A stretch of 64,000 bases of DNA from Clostridia bacterium (GCA_017537345.1 JAFYKY010000005.1:277475-341474), one strand, 5' to 3'; positions 25,392 through 34,735 are shown, counted from the stretch's first letter. A program made the numbers and translations. Notes: generated from the sequence alone by a model not told the origin.

Positions 25392-26533
25392 TATATTTCG
25401 ACCACGCCGCAACGGGAATGCCCAAAAGCGAAGGCGTTGTGAACGCTGTGGCGTCTGCTATGCGTTTTTGCGGTAATCCGGGCAGAGGAAGCTACGAACT
25501 GGCTCACGCAGGGGACAGAGCGCTTTTTGATTGCAGGAACGCTCTTGCCCGCGAGTTCGGTGCTCTTCCGGAAAACTGCGTGCTTACAAAAAACACGACA
25601 GAAGCACTTAATATTGCTGTAAAAGGTTTCGTTTTTTCAAAAAAAGAGCCTGTACACGTACTCGTTTCGGATTTTGACCACAATGCGGTTTCACGTATAA
25701 TTTACGATCTTGAACGCAGTAATAAAATAAAAACAACAGTTTTTGAATCCGACCTTTTTGACGATAAAAAGACCGTACAAAACTTTGAAAACAGTATAAC
25801 GGAAAAGACTTCCCTTGCGGTATTTACTCACGCTTCCAACGTGTGCGGAAAAATATTTCCCGTAAAGGAAATGAGAAAAATTGCCAAAAGCCGCGGTATA
25901 ACGGTTATTACCGATATTGCTCAGACAGCGGGAATTCTGGATATAAACGCAGACGATTACGGCGATATTATCTGTTTGCCGGGGCACAAAAGCTTGTACG
26001 GCCCCGCAGGCACGGGGGCAATGATCATAAGCAGCGGATTTGACGGACAATTATATCCCCTTCTGCACGGCGGAACGGGAATTTTGTCTGCGGATATGAA
26101 AATGCCTAAATCTGCGCCCGAAAGGTTTGAAGCGGGCAGTCTTAACGCGCCCGCTTACGCAGGACTGCACGCCGCTTTAAAGGAAAAGGACGGAATTAAT
26201 AAAAAGCTCCCTCAAAAGATATACAAATACCTTTTGGGAGAGCTTAAAAATATGAAGGGTGTGACAGTGATAGGCGCGCCCGATGAAGATAACGAGGAAT
26301 ACCGAGTGCCGATAATACTGATAAATCTGTGGGGGTATCACAGTCAGGAAGCCGCAGAAATGCTGGCAAAGGAAAATATTGCGGTAAGAGGCGGTCTGCA
26401 CTGCGCGTACAAAGCCCACAAAAAGCTGGGAACGCTTAAAACCGGAGGCGTGCGGATAAGTATCGGCAGAGGAAACACTATGGTTCACGCAAAGGCGTTA
26501 ATAGACATTCTCGCCGGCAAGATGTCCCGTTGA
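25388..26533 (+). CDS. Class V aminotransferase, cysteine desulfurase/selenocysteine lyase-like
   Basis: 381-aa PLP enzyme of the NifS/SufS fold. N-terminal MIYFDHAATGMPK; PLP-phosphate region NTTEALN; the Schiff-base Lys lies in CLPGHKSLYGPAGTG; and the catalytic Cys lies in RGGLHCAYKAH, the RxGxHCA form of group II enzymes. It should mobilise sulfur or selenium from (seleno)cysteine, with the preceding DUF3343 protein as likely acceptor. The last 36 bp overlap the convergent flavoprotein gene. Confidence 0.88.
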   Translation: MIYFDHAATGMPKSEGVVNAVASAMRFCGNPGRGSYELAHAGDRALFDCRNALAREFGALPENCVLTKNTTEALNIAVKGFVFSKKEPVHVLVSDFDHNAVSRIIYDLERSNKIKTTVFESDLFDDKKTVQNFENSITEKTSLAVFTHASNVCGKIFPVKEMRKIAKSRGITVITDIAQTAGILDINADDYGDIICLPGHKSLYGPAGTGAMIISSGFDGQLYPLLHGGTGILSADMKMPKSAPERFEAGSLNAPAYAGLHAALKEKDGINKKLPQKIYKYLLGELKNMKGVTVIGAPDEDNEEYRVPIILINLWGYHSQEAAEMLAKENIAVRGGLHCAYKAHKKLGTLKTGGVRISIGRGNTMVHAKALIDILAGKMSR

Positions 26534-27709
26534 AAATGCGATCTGCAGATTATATCCGCCGGTATACGCATCCACGTCTATAACCTCACCTGCGAAATAA
26601 AGCCCTTTGACAATACGGGATTCCATTGTTGAAGGGTTTATTTCTTTTACGTTTATTCCGCCGGAGGTAACTATGGCTTCTTCTACGGGGCGGGTGCCCG
26701 TTACGGTGAAGGAAATATCCTTAAGAAGATCGCAGATACGCTTTCTTTCTTCCTTGGTTATTTCGTTAACGCGTTTTTTCGAAGAGATACCGGAAAGGTT
26801 TATAAACACGGGAATAAGCTTTGAAGGAAGCAATCCCGAAAGCACGTTTGAATATATTTTGTTTTTGTTTTCCGAAAAATCTCTTATAAGCCGTTTATCC
26901 AGTGTTTCTTTATCCAAGGCGGGCTTAAGATCTATAGACATTTTTACGGGATAATTTTTGCCTATGACCGCAGAAGCGGAAAGAATGGTAGGACCGCTTA
27001 CACCGAAATGGGTGAAAAGCAGTTCTCCTTCATCGAAATACAGTGTTTTTTCGTCTTTAGTAAACTTAACCGCTACGTTACGCAAAGAAAGTCCCATCAA
27101 TGCAGAGCAGGTCTTACCTTCGCAAACTAAGGGAACCAAAGAACCGCGGGGAGTAACCACTGTATGTCCCACTGCGGAGGCAAGGCGGTAGCCGTCCCCC
27201 GTAGAACCGGTCTTGGGATAGGACATTCCGCCCGTGGCAATGATCACACTTGAAGCGTTATAGGTGCGGGAAATTCCCTTTACGCCTGTAATTCCGCCGT
27301 CTTGGGTAAGTAGCTTCAAAGCGGTATCCTTTACGCACTCACACAATTTTTCGGTTTCGCGGCGAAGACAGCGGCGGATATCCTGAGCGCTGTCGCTTTC
27401 GGGAAAAACACGTCTGCCCCGTTCGGTTTTGAGCGGTATACCGCGGGAAGTAAAAAACTCCATAGTATCATCGGGAGAAAAATCCGTAACGGCGCGGTAA
27501 AGAAAACGGGGGTTTGTGGGCACATTTTCCAAAAACTCGTTAAGCGTGCAGTTGTTGGTAAGGTTGCATCTGCCCTTACCCGTAATACCTATCTTTAAGC
27601 CGAACTCTTTATTTTTTTCTATAACCAAAACCTTTGCACCGTTTTGGGATGCGGTGATAGCCGCCATCATTCCCGCGGCGCCTGCGCCGATAACTACAAC
27701 GTCGTACAT
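26498..27709 (-). CDS. HI0933/YhiN-family NAD(P)/FAD-dependent oxidoreductase
   Basis: About 403 aa flavoprotein. The FAD-binding motif VVIGAGAAGMMAAI starts at residue 4; GITGKGRCNLTN and the C-terminal TSGGINVKEINPSTMESR with GLYFAGEVIDVDAYTGGYNLQ are characteristic of this family. The reaction is not established. The start at 27709 puts the Rossmann motif at the N-terminus; it overlaps the upstream pseudouridine synthase gene by 16 bp, so the pair is co-transcribed. The 3' end overlaps the convergent desulfurase gene. Confidence 0.88.
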   Translation of the reverse strand: MYDVVVIGAGAAGMMAAITASQNGAKVLVIEKNKEFGLKIGITGKGRCNLTNNCTLNEFLENVPTNPRFLYRAVTDFSPDDTMEFFTSRGIPLKTERGRRVFPESDSAQDIRRCLRRETEKLCECVKDTALKLLTQDGGITGVKGISRTYNASSVIIATGGMSYPKTGSTGDGYRLASAVGHTVVTPRGSLVPLVCEGKTCSALMGLSLRNVAVKFTKDEKTLYFDEGELLFTHFGVSGPTILSASAVIGKNYPVKMSIDLKPALDKETLDKRLIRDFSENKNKIYSNVLSGLLPSKLIPVFINLSGISSKKRVNEITKEERKRICDLLKDISFTVTGTRPVEEAIVTSGGINVKEINPSTMESRIVKGLYFAGEVIDVDAYTGGYNLQIAFSTGHLAGENVY

Positions 27710-28332
27710 TGTGCTTCTACCTCCTCTCCGAAAAGACTCCAAGGATATTGTGAAACGGGCGGTACGGATATTACGGTGCGCTCTTTTCCGCCCGAAGTGA
27801 ATTTTAATTTATAAGACCACAAGGCAGTCTTGTCCCCTGTCCCGCCGTAACGCTTATCACCGTAAAGAGGCGTTTGGCGGGAGGAAAACTGCAAGCGTAT
27901 CTGATGTGTTCTGCCCGTTATCATTTTTGCTTTTACAAGGGCGTATCCTTCCTTTTCGGCAAGGACGGTATATTCGAGAGAAGCTTCCCTTACCCCTCTC
28001 CGCATACGCTTTACAACGTAGGATTTATTCTTTTTGGTATCGTGAAACATATAATCGGAAAGGACACCGTTTTTTTCAGGCAGAGCGCCTACGGTTATAA
28101 ACAGATATTCTTTATCAAAGCCTGCGCTGCGGAGCTTTTCCGCGCCCGCTGAAGAGGTTCCCAGCAATACCGCACCGCCCGCAACCTTATCTATACGGTG
28201 GACGGGGTACGCTTCACCGCCGCAAGCCTTTCTTACCAATGCGGGAAGCGAGTTTTCCGACGTATCCTCGCATACCACGCCTGTATCCTTTTGCGCTACT
28301 ATGCAATTTTTATCACGATAAAGTATATCCAT
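27694..28332 (-). CDS. RluA-family RNA pseudouridine synthase
   Basis: 212 aa. It carries the catalytic HRIDKVAGG motif (family HRLDxxTSG; Asp is the nucleophile), the KEYLFITVG strand and the C-terminal GRTHQIRLQFSS segment. There is no S4 RNA-binding domain, and it is somewhat short, like the RluA/TruC-type members. The RNA target cannot be told from sequence. It is first in a two-gene unit with the HI0933-like flavoprotein. Confidence 0.88.
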   Translation of the reverse strand: MDILYRDKNCIVAQKDTGVVCEDTSENSLPALVRKACGGEAYPVHRIDKVAGGAVLLGTSSAGAEKLRSAGFDKEYLFITVGALPEKNGVLSDYMFHDTKKNKSYVVKRMRRGVREASLEYTVLAEKEGYALVKAKMITGRTHQIRLQFSSRQTPLYGDKRYGGTGDKTALWSYKLKFTSGGKERTVISVPPVSQYPWSLFGEEVEAQCTTL

Positions 28333-28470
28333 TATATTTCACCTGCCGATATATGATTTTACCACACCGAATACGGTTTTGGCAAGGAAAATAAACAAAA
28401 TACTTTACTTTTGAAAATACCGATAGTATAATATTCACGTTAAATCTCCGAAAAAGGAAGACAAGCTGAA

Positions 28471-30261
28471 ATGAAAAAAATATTGGGGTTTATTTTAAGT
28501 GTTATTATGTTAACTTCTTTGCTTACAACTACACAGTTTCCCGCAAAAGCCGAGGGCGGAAAAAACTATAACGGTTTGAAGATCGCCTATATTCCCATTG
28601 ATAACCGCCCCGTTAACTACGACAGAGTGCAGATGCTGGCAAAAAGCGTAGGGTTTGAACTGATTATGCCCGAAGAAGACCTGTTCAGAACAGCGCTTGA
28701 CAATATGACGCCCAATAAAAACGGTTCTACCTACGGCGACAGAGAAAAACTGCTTGAATGGTTAAAGGAAGCGGACAAGACCTGCGATTATTTTGTGCTT
28801 TCCCTTGACCAGCTTTTGAGCGGCGGATTGGTTGCTTCCCGTTGGCTTGATAATACCGATCTTTCTTTTGAGTTTGAGGTGGCGGATTATATTATCCAGC
28901 TTGCAAAAAACAACACCGTGGTTTTGTTCGATACGGTTATGCGTCTTGCTTCCACCGTAAATTATCAGGGCTACCAGATGGACGAATACAACAACCTCCG
29001 CTCCTACGGCTCGGTTGCGAGAAAGGTACTGAACGGAAGCAACCTTACCGTTGAAAACATAATAGACGGATACAAATACGGAACAAACGGAAACAAGATA
29101 AGCACTCCCCTTTCCGAAAAAGCGGTAGACAAATATCTTGCATCCAGAACGAGAAAATTAAAGCTTATTGATCATATACTTTCAAGATCCCTTGATGATC
29201 TGGAATATTGTTATATCGGAGTGGACGATTCTTCGACCACCACGAACATACAGACCAATGAAATAAACCTTATCTCCGCAAAATTGGGAGATAACGGCGC
29301 TATTTACGCAGGCACGGACGAACTGGGGCTTATGGGAATAACCCGTATAGTTACAAAGCTGTACGGAAGCGCAGAGGTGGGAGTTACCTATTTCGGCGGA
29401 GGAGAAAACAATATTGCCGACGGATTTGATTTCGCAACACTGAAATACGAAATCGAAAACCATATAACCTCTCTGGGCTGCGCCGTTAAAAGCGGCGGCA
29501 AAGGAGATCTGCAGGTGCTTTGTCTTACCCAGGGCGCAACAAAAAACAACGCAAAGCAGCTTGTGGATAAAGCCTTTGAATATATGGAAAAGCGAATTCC
29601 CGTTATAATTATCGACCCCAACACGGGAACGGGCAGTGTTTTGGAAAAAGAACTGCTCAACCGCGATTTTCCCCTCTCTATGCTTTTGGGATATTCCAAC
29701 TGGAATACCGCGGCAAACGCTATGGGAATAGCTTTATCAAACGGAATTTCAAGGTATGCTTACCTTGCAAACTGTACGGATGTTACCGAGGAAAGCCATA
29801 TAGGATTTTTGCAGGCAAACACCTTTGGATATTTAAAGGATATTTCATATAAATACTTCGGCTTTTCCATAGACCGCCCCAATGCTGACGGGTACGGCAG
29901 TTATAAGCAAATTCTTGAAATGATAAACAATTCCCGTTTTATAACCTCTCTTGCCCCTTACAGAACCTGCGAGCACGGAAAAATAAGCGCGGATAATTAC
30001 CGCTATCCTTGGGACAGAACCTTTGAAATGACCTTTGACGTTTCTGTTCAAAAAACTCCCGCGGTTATTTACGGTGACGTAAACGGCGACGGAAAGATAC
30101 TGTTAAACGATTATCTTATGTCAAAGCGCATTGAAGCGGGCACGAAAAACGCCGATGAAAATATGCTTGCGCGGGCAGATATAAACGGCGACGGAAAGAT
30201 AGACAAAGCCGACTACGAGCAAATAAAAAAACATCTGCTTGAAGAGCACGTGATTAAATAG
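28471..30261 (+). CDS. Secreted DUF4127 protein with C-terminal dockerin-like domain
   Basis: 596 aa. The signal peptide ends near PAKAEGG. The DUF4127 region begins with the family hallmark IAYIPIDNRPVNYDR and spans about residues 30-520. A C-terminal type I dockerin-like module has two calcium-loop repeats: GDVNGDGKILLNDYLMSKR and ADINGDGKIDKADYEQIKK. The dockerin suggests attachment to a cohesin on a scaffold or cell surface, though no cohesin is in this window. DUF4127 has no settled function. AAAAGGAAG precedes the start. Confidence 0.85.
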   Translation: MKKILGFILSVIMLTSLLTTTQFPAKAEGGKNYNGLKIAYIPIDNRPVNYDRVQMLAKSVGFELIMPEEDLFRTALDNMTPNKNGSTYGDREKLLEWLKEADKTCDYFVLSLDQLLSGGLVASRWLDNTDLSFEFEVADYIIQLAKNNTVVLFDTVMRLASTVNYQGYQMDEYNNLRSYGSVARKVLNGSNLTVENIIDGYKYGTNGNKISTPLSEKAVDKYLASRTRKLKLIDHILSRSLDDLEYCYIGVDDSSTTTNIQTNEINLISAKLGDNGAIYAGTDELGLMGITRIVTKLYGSAEVGVTYFGGGENNIADGFDFATLKYEIENHITSLGCAVKSGGKGDLQVLCLTQGATKNNAKQLVDKAFEYMEKRIPVIIIDPNTGTGSVLEKELLNRDFPLSMLLGYSNWNTAANAMGIALSNGISRYAYLANCTDVTEESHIGFLQANTFGYLKDISYKYFGFSIDRPNADGYGSYKQILEMINNSRFITSLAPYRTCEHGKISADNYRYPWDRTFEMTFDVSVQKTPAVIYGDVNGDGKILLNDYLMSKRIEAGTKNADENMLARADINGDGKIDKADYEQIKKHLLEEHVIK

Positions 30262-30335
30262 CTGAAAATTTCAAACAAAAAGAGAAATATGAACTGGGGG
30301 AATGCAACATAGAAATTATAGTATTAAGTTTAATA

Positions 30336-31100
30336 TTGTTTCTCTGTTTTACACCAGTAATATTTTTCATTCCGGTTTCAATTGTTTTAATTATAATATT
30401 TCTAATTCGTATGAATCGGCAAGGTGGTAATAACCCTTATACAAACCGAAAACGAATAGAATATGAAAACAGCACTTATTATCAAATTACAAAAGCACCT
30501 TACTTTAAAGTTTTTGACAGCCGTGGTACGCGTGGCGAATACCTTGCATTCTTAAAATTAAAACCATTTGAAGAAATCGGTGCGAAATTACTTTTTAACT
30601 TATATATTCCCAAAGGAAATGGACAAACAACCGAAATAGACATATTAATGATCTGTGCAAAGGGCATTTTTGTTGTTGAGAGCAAGAATTACATTGGTTG
30701 GATTTTCGGCGATGACAAACAACACCAATGGTGCCAAGTATTACGTGCAAAAGGAAGAAAAAGTCGCAAAGAATTTTTCTACAACCCCGTTATGCAAAAC
30801 AGATCACATATTAAACATTTAAAATCGATAGTTGGTTACTCCGTACCATTGCGATCTGTCATAGTGTTTTCTGACAAATGTTCATTCAAGAAAATGGATA
30901 TAAGCAGTGATGACGTTTGGGTTGTAAAGACACACGGTTTGTTCTCTGCGGTGGATAAAATTTATTCGTCTACTAGTGAAAACATTTTGACTGACGAACA
31001 AATCACAGAATTATATTGCAAGCTGTACCCCTACACACAAACTGATGATACACTAAAATTGCAACATATCAGTAATATTAAAAATCTTCTAGACAAATAA
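30336..31100 (+). CDS. NERD-domain membrane protein (start uncertain)
   Basis: About 254 aa. A strongly hydrophobic N-terminus is followed by a NERD (nuclease-related) domain at residues about 65-180. The core motifs TEIDILMI, then FVVESKNYIG, supply the Asp and E-x-K residues of a PD-(D/E)xK-like fold. No ATG lies at the expected position: the given start is a TTG inside the hydrophobic stretch without a good ribosome site, and an upstream in-frame ATA or similar codon may be used. The gene is clearly more AT-rich than its neighbours, suggesting transfer. Confidence 0.72.
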   Translation: MFLCFTPVIFFIPVSIVLIIIFLIRMNRQGGNNPYTNRKRIEYENSTYYQITKAPYFKVFDSRGTRGEYLAFLKLKPFEEIGAKLLFNLYIPKGNGQTTEIDILMICAKGIFVVESKNYIGWIFGDDKQHQWCQVLRAKGRKSRKEFFYNPVMQNRSHIKHLKSIVGYSVPLRSVIVFSDKCSFKKMDISSDDVWVVKTHGLFSAVDKIYSSTSENILTDEQITELYCKLYPYTQTDDTLKLQHISNIKNLLDK

Positions 31101-31104
31101 TATC

Positions 31105-31137
31105 TAAAAACCGAGGGAAACAACCCCTCGGTTTTAA
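31105..31137. terminator. Bidirectional terminator between NERD gene and aromatic operon
   Basis: Stem AAAACCGAGGG with CCCTCGGTTTT (31107-31135), flanked by A and T runs. It serves the NERD gene (+) and the aro operon (-). Confidence 0.88.
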
Positions 31138-31193
31138 TTTTTTTATGATTTCAATCTTATAAGATAGATTTTAACAAATTAGCTTTTGTGTTT

Positions 31194-32225
31194 TTATAAG
31201 CCCTCTGCTATTTCGTAAATAAGCTTTTCCGTCTTTTCCCAGCCGATACAAGGGTCTGTTATGGATTTTCCGTACACGGGGGTATCGGTTATCTTCTGAC
31301 ATCCGTCCTCTATGTAGCTTTCTATCATAAGTCCCTTTACCATCTTACGCAGATCGGCAGAGCAACGGCGGGTATGCATTACGTCCTTGGAAATACGTAT
31401 CTGCTCCAAAAACTGCTTGCCGGAGTTGGAATGGTTTGTATCTATGATAACGGCGGGATTTTTAAGGTCGGAGGCGGAATACAGCTCAAACAAGCGCATA
31501 AGGTCTTCGTAATGATAATTGGGCATAGACTGACCGTGCTTGTTTACGCTTCCGCGCATAATAGCGTGGGTATAAGGATTGCCTTTGGAAGTGACCTCCC
31601 AGCTTCGGTATATAAAGGTGTGGCCGTGCTGTGCGGCGTAAATAGCGTTCATCATAACCGAAAGGTCGCCGCTGGTGGGGTTTTTCATACCTACGGGAAT
31701 ATCAAGTCCCGAGGAGGTGAGGCGGTGGTTCTGGTTTTCCACGCTTCGCGCTCCAACGGCAACGTAGGAAAGAAGATCGGAAAGATAGCGGTAGTTTTCC
31801 GGGTAAAGCATTTCGTCCGCGCAGCCGAATCCCGTTTCCGCCAAAGCGCGCATGTGAAGCTGACGGATCGCCACGACGCCCTTTAACATATCCGGCTTTT
31901 CGTGGGGATCGGGTTGGTGCAGCATTCCTTTATAGCCCGCGCCGGTGGTGCGGGGTTTGTTGGTGTATATGCGGGGAATGATAATTATTTTATCCGAAAC
32001 CTTGTCCTGCACCACGCGGAGACGGTGGATATAATCCAAAACCGCATCCTCTCTGTCTGCAGAGCAGGGCCCGATAACCAGAATGAATTTTTCGCTTTCC
32101 CCTGCAAATACTTTGCGTATCTCTTCATCGTTTTTTGCTTTTACCTTCGCCATTTCTTCTGTAACGGGGTACTGCTCTTTTATTTCTTTTGGAATGGGAA
32201 GCTTGCGGTGAAATTCCATATTCAT
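31194..32225 (-). CDS. aroF: 3-deoxy-7-phosphoheptulonate (DAHP) synthase, class I
   Basis: First committed step of the shikimate pathway: phosphoenolpyruvate plus erythrose-4-phosphate to DAHP. 343 aa, matching the AroF/G/H type. Motifs: VIGPCSADREDA, NKPRTTGAGYKG (PEP and metal site), SVENQNHR and IDTNHSNSGKQ. It is the last gene of the eight-gene aromatic operon. AAGGACGG upstream supports the MNMEF start. The E. coli-type N-terminal feedback region is present; which amino acid inhibits it cannot be read here. Confidence 0.93.
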   Translation of the reverse strand: MNMEFHRKLPIPKEIKEQYPVTEEMAKVKAKNDEEIRKVFAGESEKFILVIGPCSADREDAVLDYIHRLRVVQDKVSDKIIIIPRIYTNKPRTTGAGYKGMLHQPDPHEKPDMLKGVVAIRQLHMRALAETGFGCADEMLYPENYRYLSDLLSYVAVGARSVENQNHRLTSSGLDIPVGMKNPTSGDLSVMMNAIYAAQHGHTFIYRSWEVTSKGNPYTHAIMRGSVNKHGQSMPNYHYEDLMRLFELYSASDLKNPAVIIDTNHSNSGKQFLEQIRISKDVMHTRRCSADLRKMVKGLMIESYIEDGCQKITDTPVYGKSITDPCIGWEKTEKLIYEIAEGL

Positions 32226-32239
32226 ATATATTACCGTCC

Positions 32240-33097
32240 TTACTTTTTATCGAATTTGGTTCTGCGTTCCCCTGCTTTGCGCATTACCGCCCGCATTTCT
32301 TCGCGCTGACCGTTGGCAACGTATTCCCTGAAACGGGAAAATTCCGCAGAAAACGCGTCCATCTGACGCAAAAGCGCTTCCTTGTTCATTAAGAACAGCT
32401 CGCTCCACATTACGTCGTTTATCTTTGAAATTCGGGTAAGATCCCTGAAGGAGTCGCCCGTATATTTTTCGAGCCCCTCTTTGTCGTTGGTGGTCATAAG
32501 AGTTACCGCGATACAGTGGGTGAGCTGGGAAAGAAAAGCGATCATATCGTCGTGCTCTTCGGGGGACAGCACGGATATACGGGAAAATCCCAGAATTTCG
32601 CCTAAATGCTTGCAGGCTTCTATAGCTTCGGGAGTATTCTTTTCGGTGGGAGTTACGATATAGTTGGCGCCCTTGAATACGCTGTCATCGCTGTATTCAA
32701 CACCGCTTCTTTCTCTGCCCGCCATAGGATGGGCGGGGACATACTCAACGTCGGAACGAAGCCTGCCTTGTACATTATTAACGACCAGCGTTTTTACGCC
32801 GGTAACGTCGGTAATAAGCGCGCCGCTTTTAAAAAGATGCTGATACGTTATTATCCACTTAACAAATGCGGCGGGATACAGCGCAAACACGATAAGATCT
32901 GCCTGAGCGATAAGCTTTTCATCGGGCGTAGCGGAGCCTTCCAGTATCATTCCACGCTCCAATGCGTAATCTATGTCCTTTTGTTCGAAAGTTATAGCCC
33001 GTACCTTGTAGCCCTGCTTGGATAAAGCCTGCGCATAGCTTCCGCCCATAAGTCCCAGACCTATAATAAGAATATTCGTATCTTTATTTATCGTCAT
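32240..33097 (-). CDS. tyrA: Prephenate dehydrogenase
   Basis: Oxidative decarboxylation of prephenate to 4-hydroxyphenylpyruvate, leading to tyrosine. 285 aa. The NAD(P)-binding motif IIGLGLMGGSYAQAL is near the N-terminus; VTGVKT, HPMAGRERSGVEY and LSQLTHCIAV are family active-site segments. There is no fused chorismate mutase or ACT domain. It overlaps aroA by 14 bp and is followed by aroF after 14 bp. Confidence 0.93.
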   Translation of the reverse strand: MTINKDTNILIIGLGLMGGSYAQALSKQGYKVRAITFEQKDIDYALERGMILEGSATPDEKLIAQADLIVFALYPAAFVKWIITYQHLFKSGALITDVTGVKTLVVNNVQGRLRSDVEYVPAHPMAGRERSGVEYSDDSVFKGANYIVTPTEKNTPEAIEACKHLGEILGFSRISVLSPEEHDDMIAFLSQLTHCIAVTLMTTNDKEGLEKYTGDSFRDLTRISKINDVMWSELFLMNKEALLRQMDAFSAEFSRFREYVANGQREEMRAVMRKAGERRTKFDKK

Positions 33098-34301
33098 AGT
33101 ATTTCACCTCTATGCCTAAAGAGCTTAAGCCTTCAAAAAAGTGAGGAAAGCTTTTGGAAATGGCTTCAGCGCCTTCTATAGTTCCCCCCGTAAGGGTAAG
33201 CAATACCGCAAGGGACATAACTATACGGTGATCGTTATGACCGTAAAGAGGCTCTTGGGGCTTGCGGAATTCCACGGGATATACGACAACGGAATCTTCG
33301 TGAACGGCAACGGAAACGCCAAACTTTTTAAGTTCTTCCGCCATAGCGGAGGCGCGGTCGCTTTCCTTAAAGCGCAAACGGGAGGTTCCGTTAAACACGC
33401 CGCCGTATTTTGCGGACGCCACCGCAAACAACACGGGACCGAGATCGGGACAATCCCCTATATGAACCGTGGGAATGCCCTGCTGAAGTAAAGCGAAATG
33501 CTTTTCGTATATCTTATCTCCCTGCAAGGAATCCTCGCGAAGACCGAGAATGTTTACGTTGCCTCCGAGCGAATTCAAAGCTGCGTAAAACGAAGCGCCC
33601 GAGTAATCCCCCTCCACCGTGGTTTCTGTGGGAACAAAGCCTTTTCCGCCCTTTACGGATATGGTATGATCATCTGTCCAGCGGGCATCCACACCGAATT
33701 CCTTTAACGCCTGAAGTGTAAGCTCAATATAAGGACGGCTTACTACCGGAGGTATTATGTTAACAACACTGTCTTTTTCAAGCAAGGACAATGCAAACAA
33801 AAGTCCGCTTATGAACTGACTGCTCACGCTGCCCGAAATGCGGTATTCCCCTGCCGTAATGGGACCTTTGAGCATAACGCTGTTTCCGTCCTGAGAAAAC
33901 ACAAAGCCTTTTTCGCGGCTTAGCTCCGCATAAGCATCCAACGGACGCTTGAACAGAGATTCCGCGCCGGTTAAAAGCAGGTTTTTTCCGCACAAAAGAC
34001 AAACGGGAATAAGAAAACGAAGCGTGCTTCCGCTTTCTTTGCAATACAGCGCCTGAATGGGAGATGCGTTGCAAACGTCCGTGCCGTAAACCGTAACGGT
34101 ATCATTATTATATTCAAAACGTGCGCCCAGTAAGGAAAGACATGACATGGTCGCCGTTACATCATCACATTCGGGAACACCGTGTATAACGCTTTTTCCC
34201 TTTGCCAGCGCCGCGCAGATAAGCATACGGTGCGCCATACTTTTTGAATTTGGCGCAGATACAGTACCCGATGGTGTGCCGGGGGTAATTTCAACTCTCA
34301 T
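33084..34301 (-). CDS. aroA: 3-phosphoshikimate 1-carboxyvinyltransferase (EPSP synthase)
   Basis: Transfers the enolpyruvyl group of PEP to shikimate-3-phosphate. 405 aa, two-lobed fold. Visible motifs: PNSKSMAHRMLICAAL (S3P and PEP binding), ESGSTLRFLIP, and RLRFKESDRASAMAEEL with the following HNDHRIVMSLAVL. ESGSTLRF is the usual LxxGNxGTxxR position in a form with Glu-Ser-Gly-Ser-Thr, as seen in class II-like enzymes. The ATG overlaps the aroQ stop by 4 bp. Confidence 0.94.
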   Translation of the reverse strand: MRVEITPGTPSGTVSAPNSKSMAHRMLICAALAKGKSVIHGVPECDDVTATMSCLSLLGARFEYNNDTVTVYGTDVCNASPIQALYCKESGSTLRFLIPVCLLCGKNLLLTGAESLFKRPLDAYAELSREKGFVFSQDGNSVMLKGPITAGEYRISGSVSSQFISGLLFALSLLEKDSVVNIIPPVVSRPYIELTLQALKEFGVDARWTDDHTISVKGGKGFVPTETTVEGDYSGASFYAALNSLGGNVNILGLREDSLQGDKIYEKHFALLQQGIPTVHIGDCPDLGPVLFAVASAKYGGVFNGTSRLRFKESDRASAMAEELKKFGVSVAVHEDSVVVYPVEFRKPQEPLYGHNDHRIVMSLAVLLTLTGGTIEGAEAISKSFPHFFEGLSSLGIEVKYYDDK

Positions 34302-34735
34302 TTTTTATAACCTTCCAAAAGAAAATCAATCGCTTCCAGATATCCGTCGGTGCCGTGTCCCGAAATGGTTTTTACACAAATATCGCGGATGTAGCTTATT
34401 TTACGAAAATCCTCGCGGGAATCAACATCGGAAATATGCACCTCAACCGCAGGAATTTGTACGGAGGACAAAGCATCGCGCAAAGCGATACTGGTATGGG
34501 TATAAGCGCCGGGGTTTATAACGATACCGTCCACTCCCGTAAAATATGCTTCCTGTATCTTATCCACAAGGTCGCCTTCGTGGTTGGACTGGTATTGGAC
34601 TATCTCGCTGCCAATATCCGCGCCCTTCCTTTCAATACGGCTGCACAGCTCTTCAAAGGTTTCCTTGCCGTAGTGCTTGGGCTCTCTTATGCCCAGCATA
34701 TTAAGGTTCGGTCCGTTTATAACAAGTATTTTCAA
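34298..34735 (-). CDS. aroQ: Type II 3-dehydroquinate dehydratase
   Basis: Dehydrates 3-dehydroquinate to 3-dehydroshikimate. 145 aa, the normal size of the dodecameric type II enzyme. Motifs: INGPNLNMLGIREP at the N-terminus, YQSNHEGDLVDKIQ, INPGAYTHTSIALRDAL and VEVHISDVDSREDFR. It overlaps both neighbours by 4 bp, indicating strong translational coupling. Confidence 0.95.
   Translation of the reverse strand: MKILVINGPNLNMLGIREPKHYGKETFEELCSRIERKGADIGSEIVQYQSNHEGDLVDKIQEAYFTGVDGIVINPGAYTHTSIALRDALSSVQIPAVEVHISDVDSREDFRKISYIRDICVKTISGHGTDGYLEAIDFLLEGYKK

Noticed and set aside
30302..30430. Small protein starting at the ATG at 30302, upstream of the NERD gene
   Set aside because: Its ATG lies one base from the G-run and its frame overlaps the hydrophobic N-terminus of the NERD protein without any coding signal of its own.
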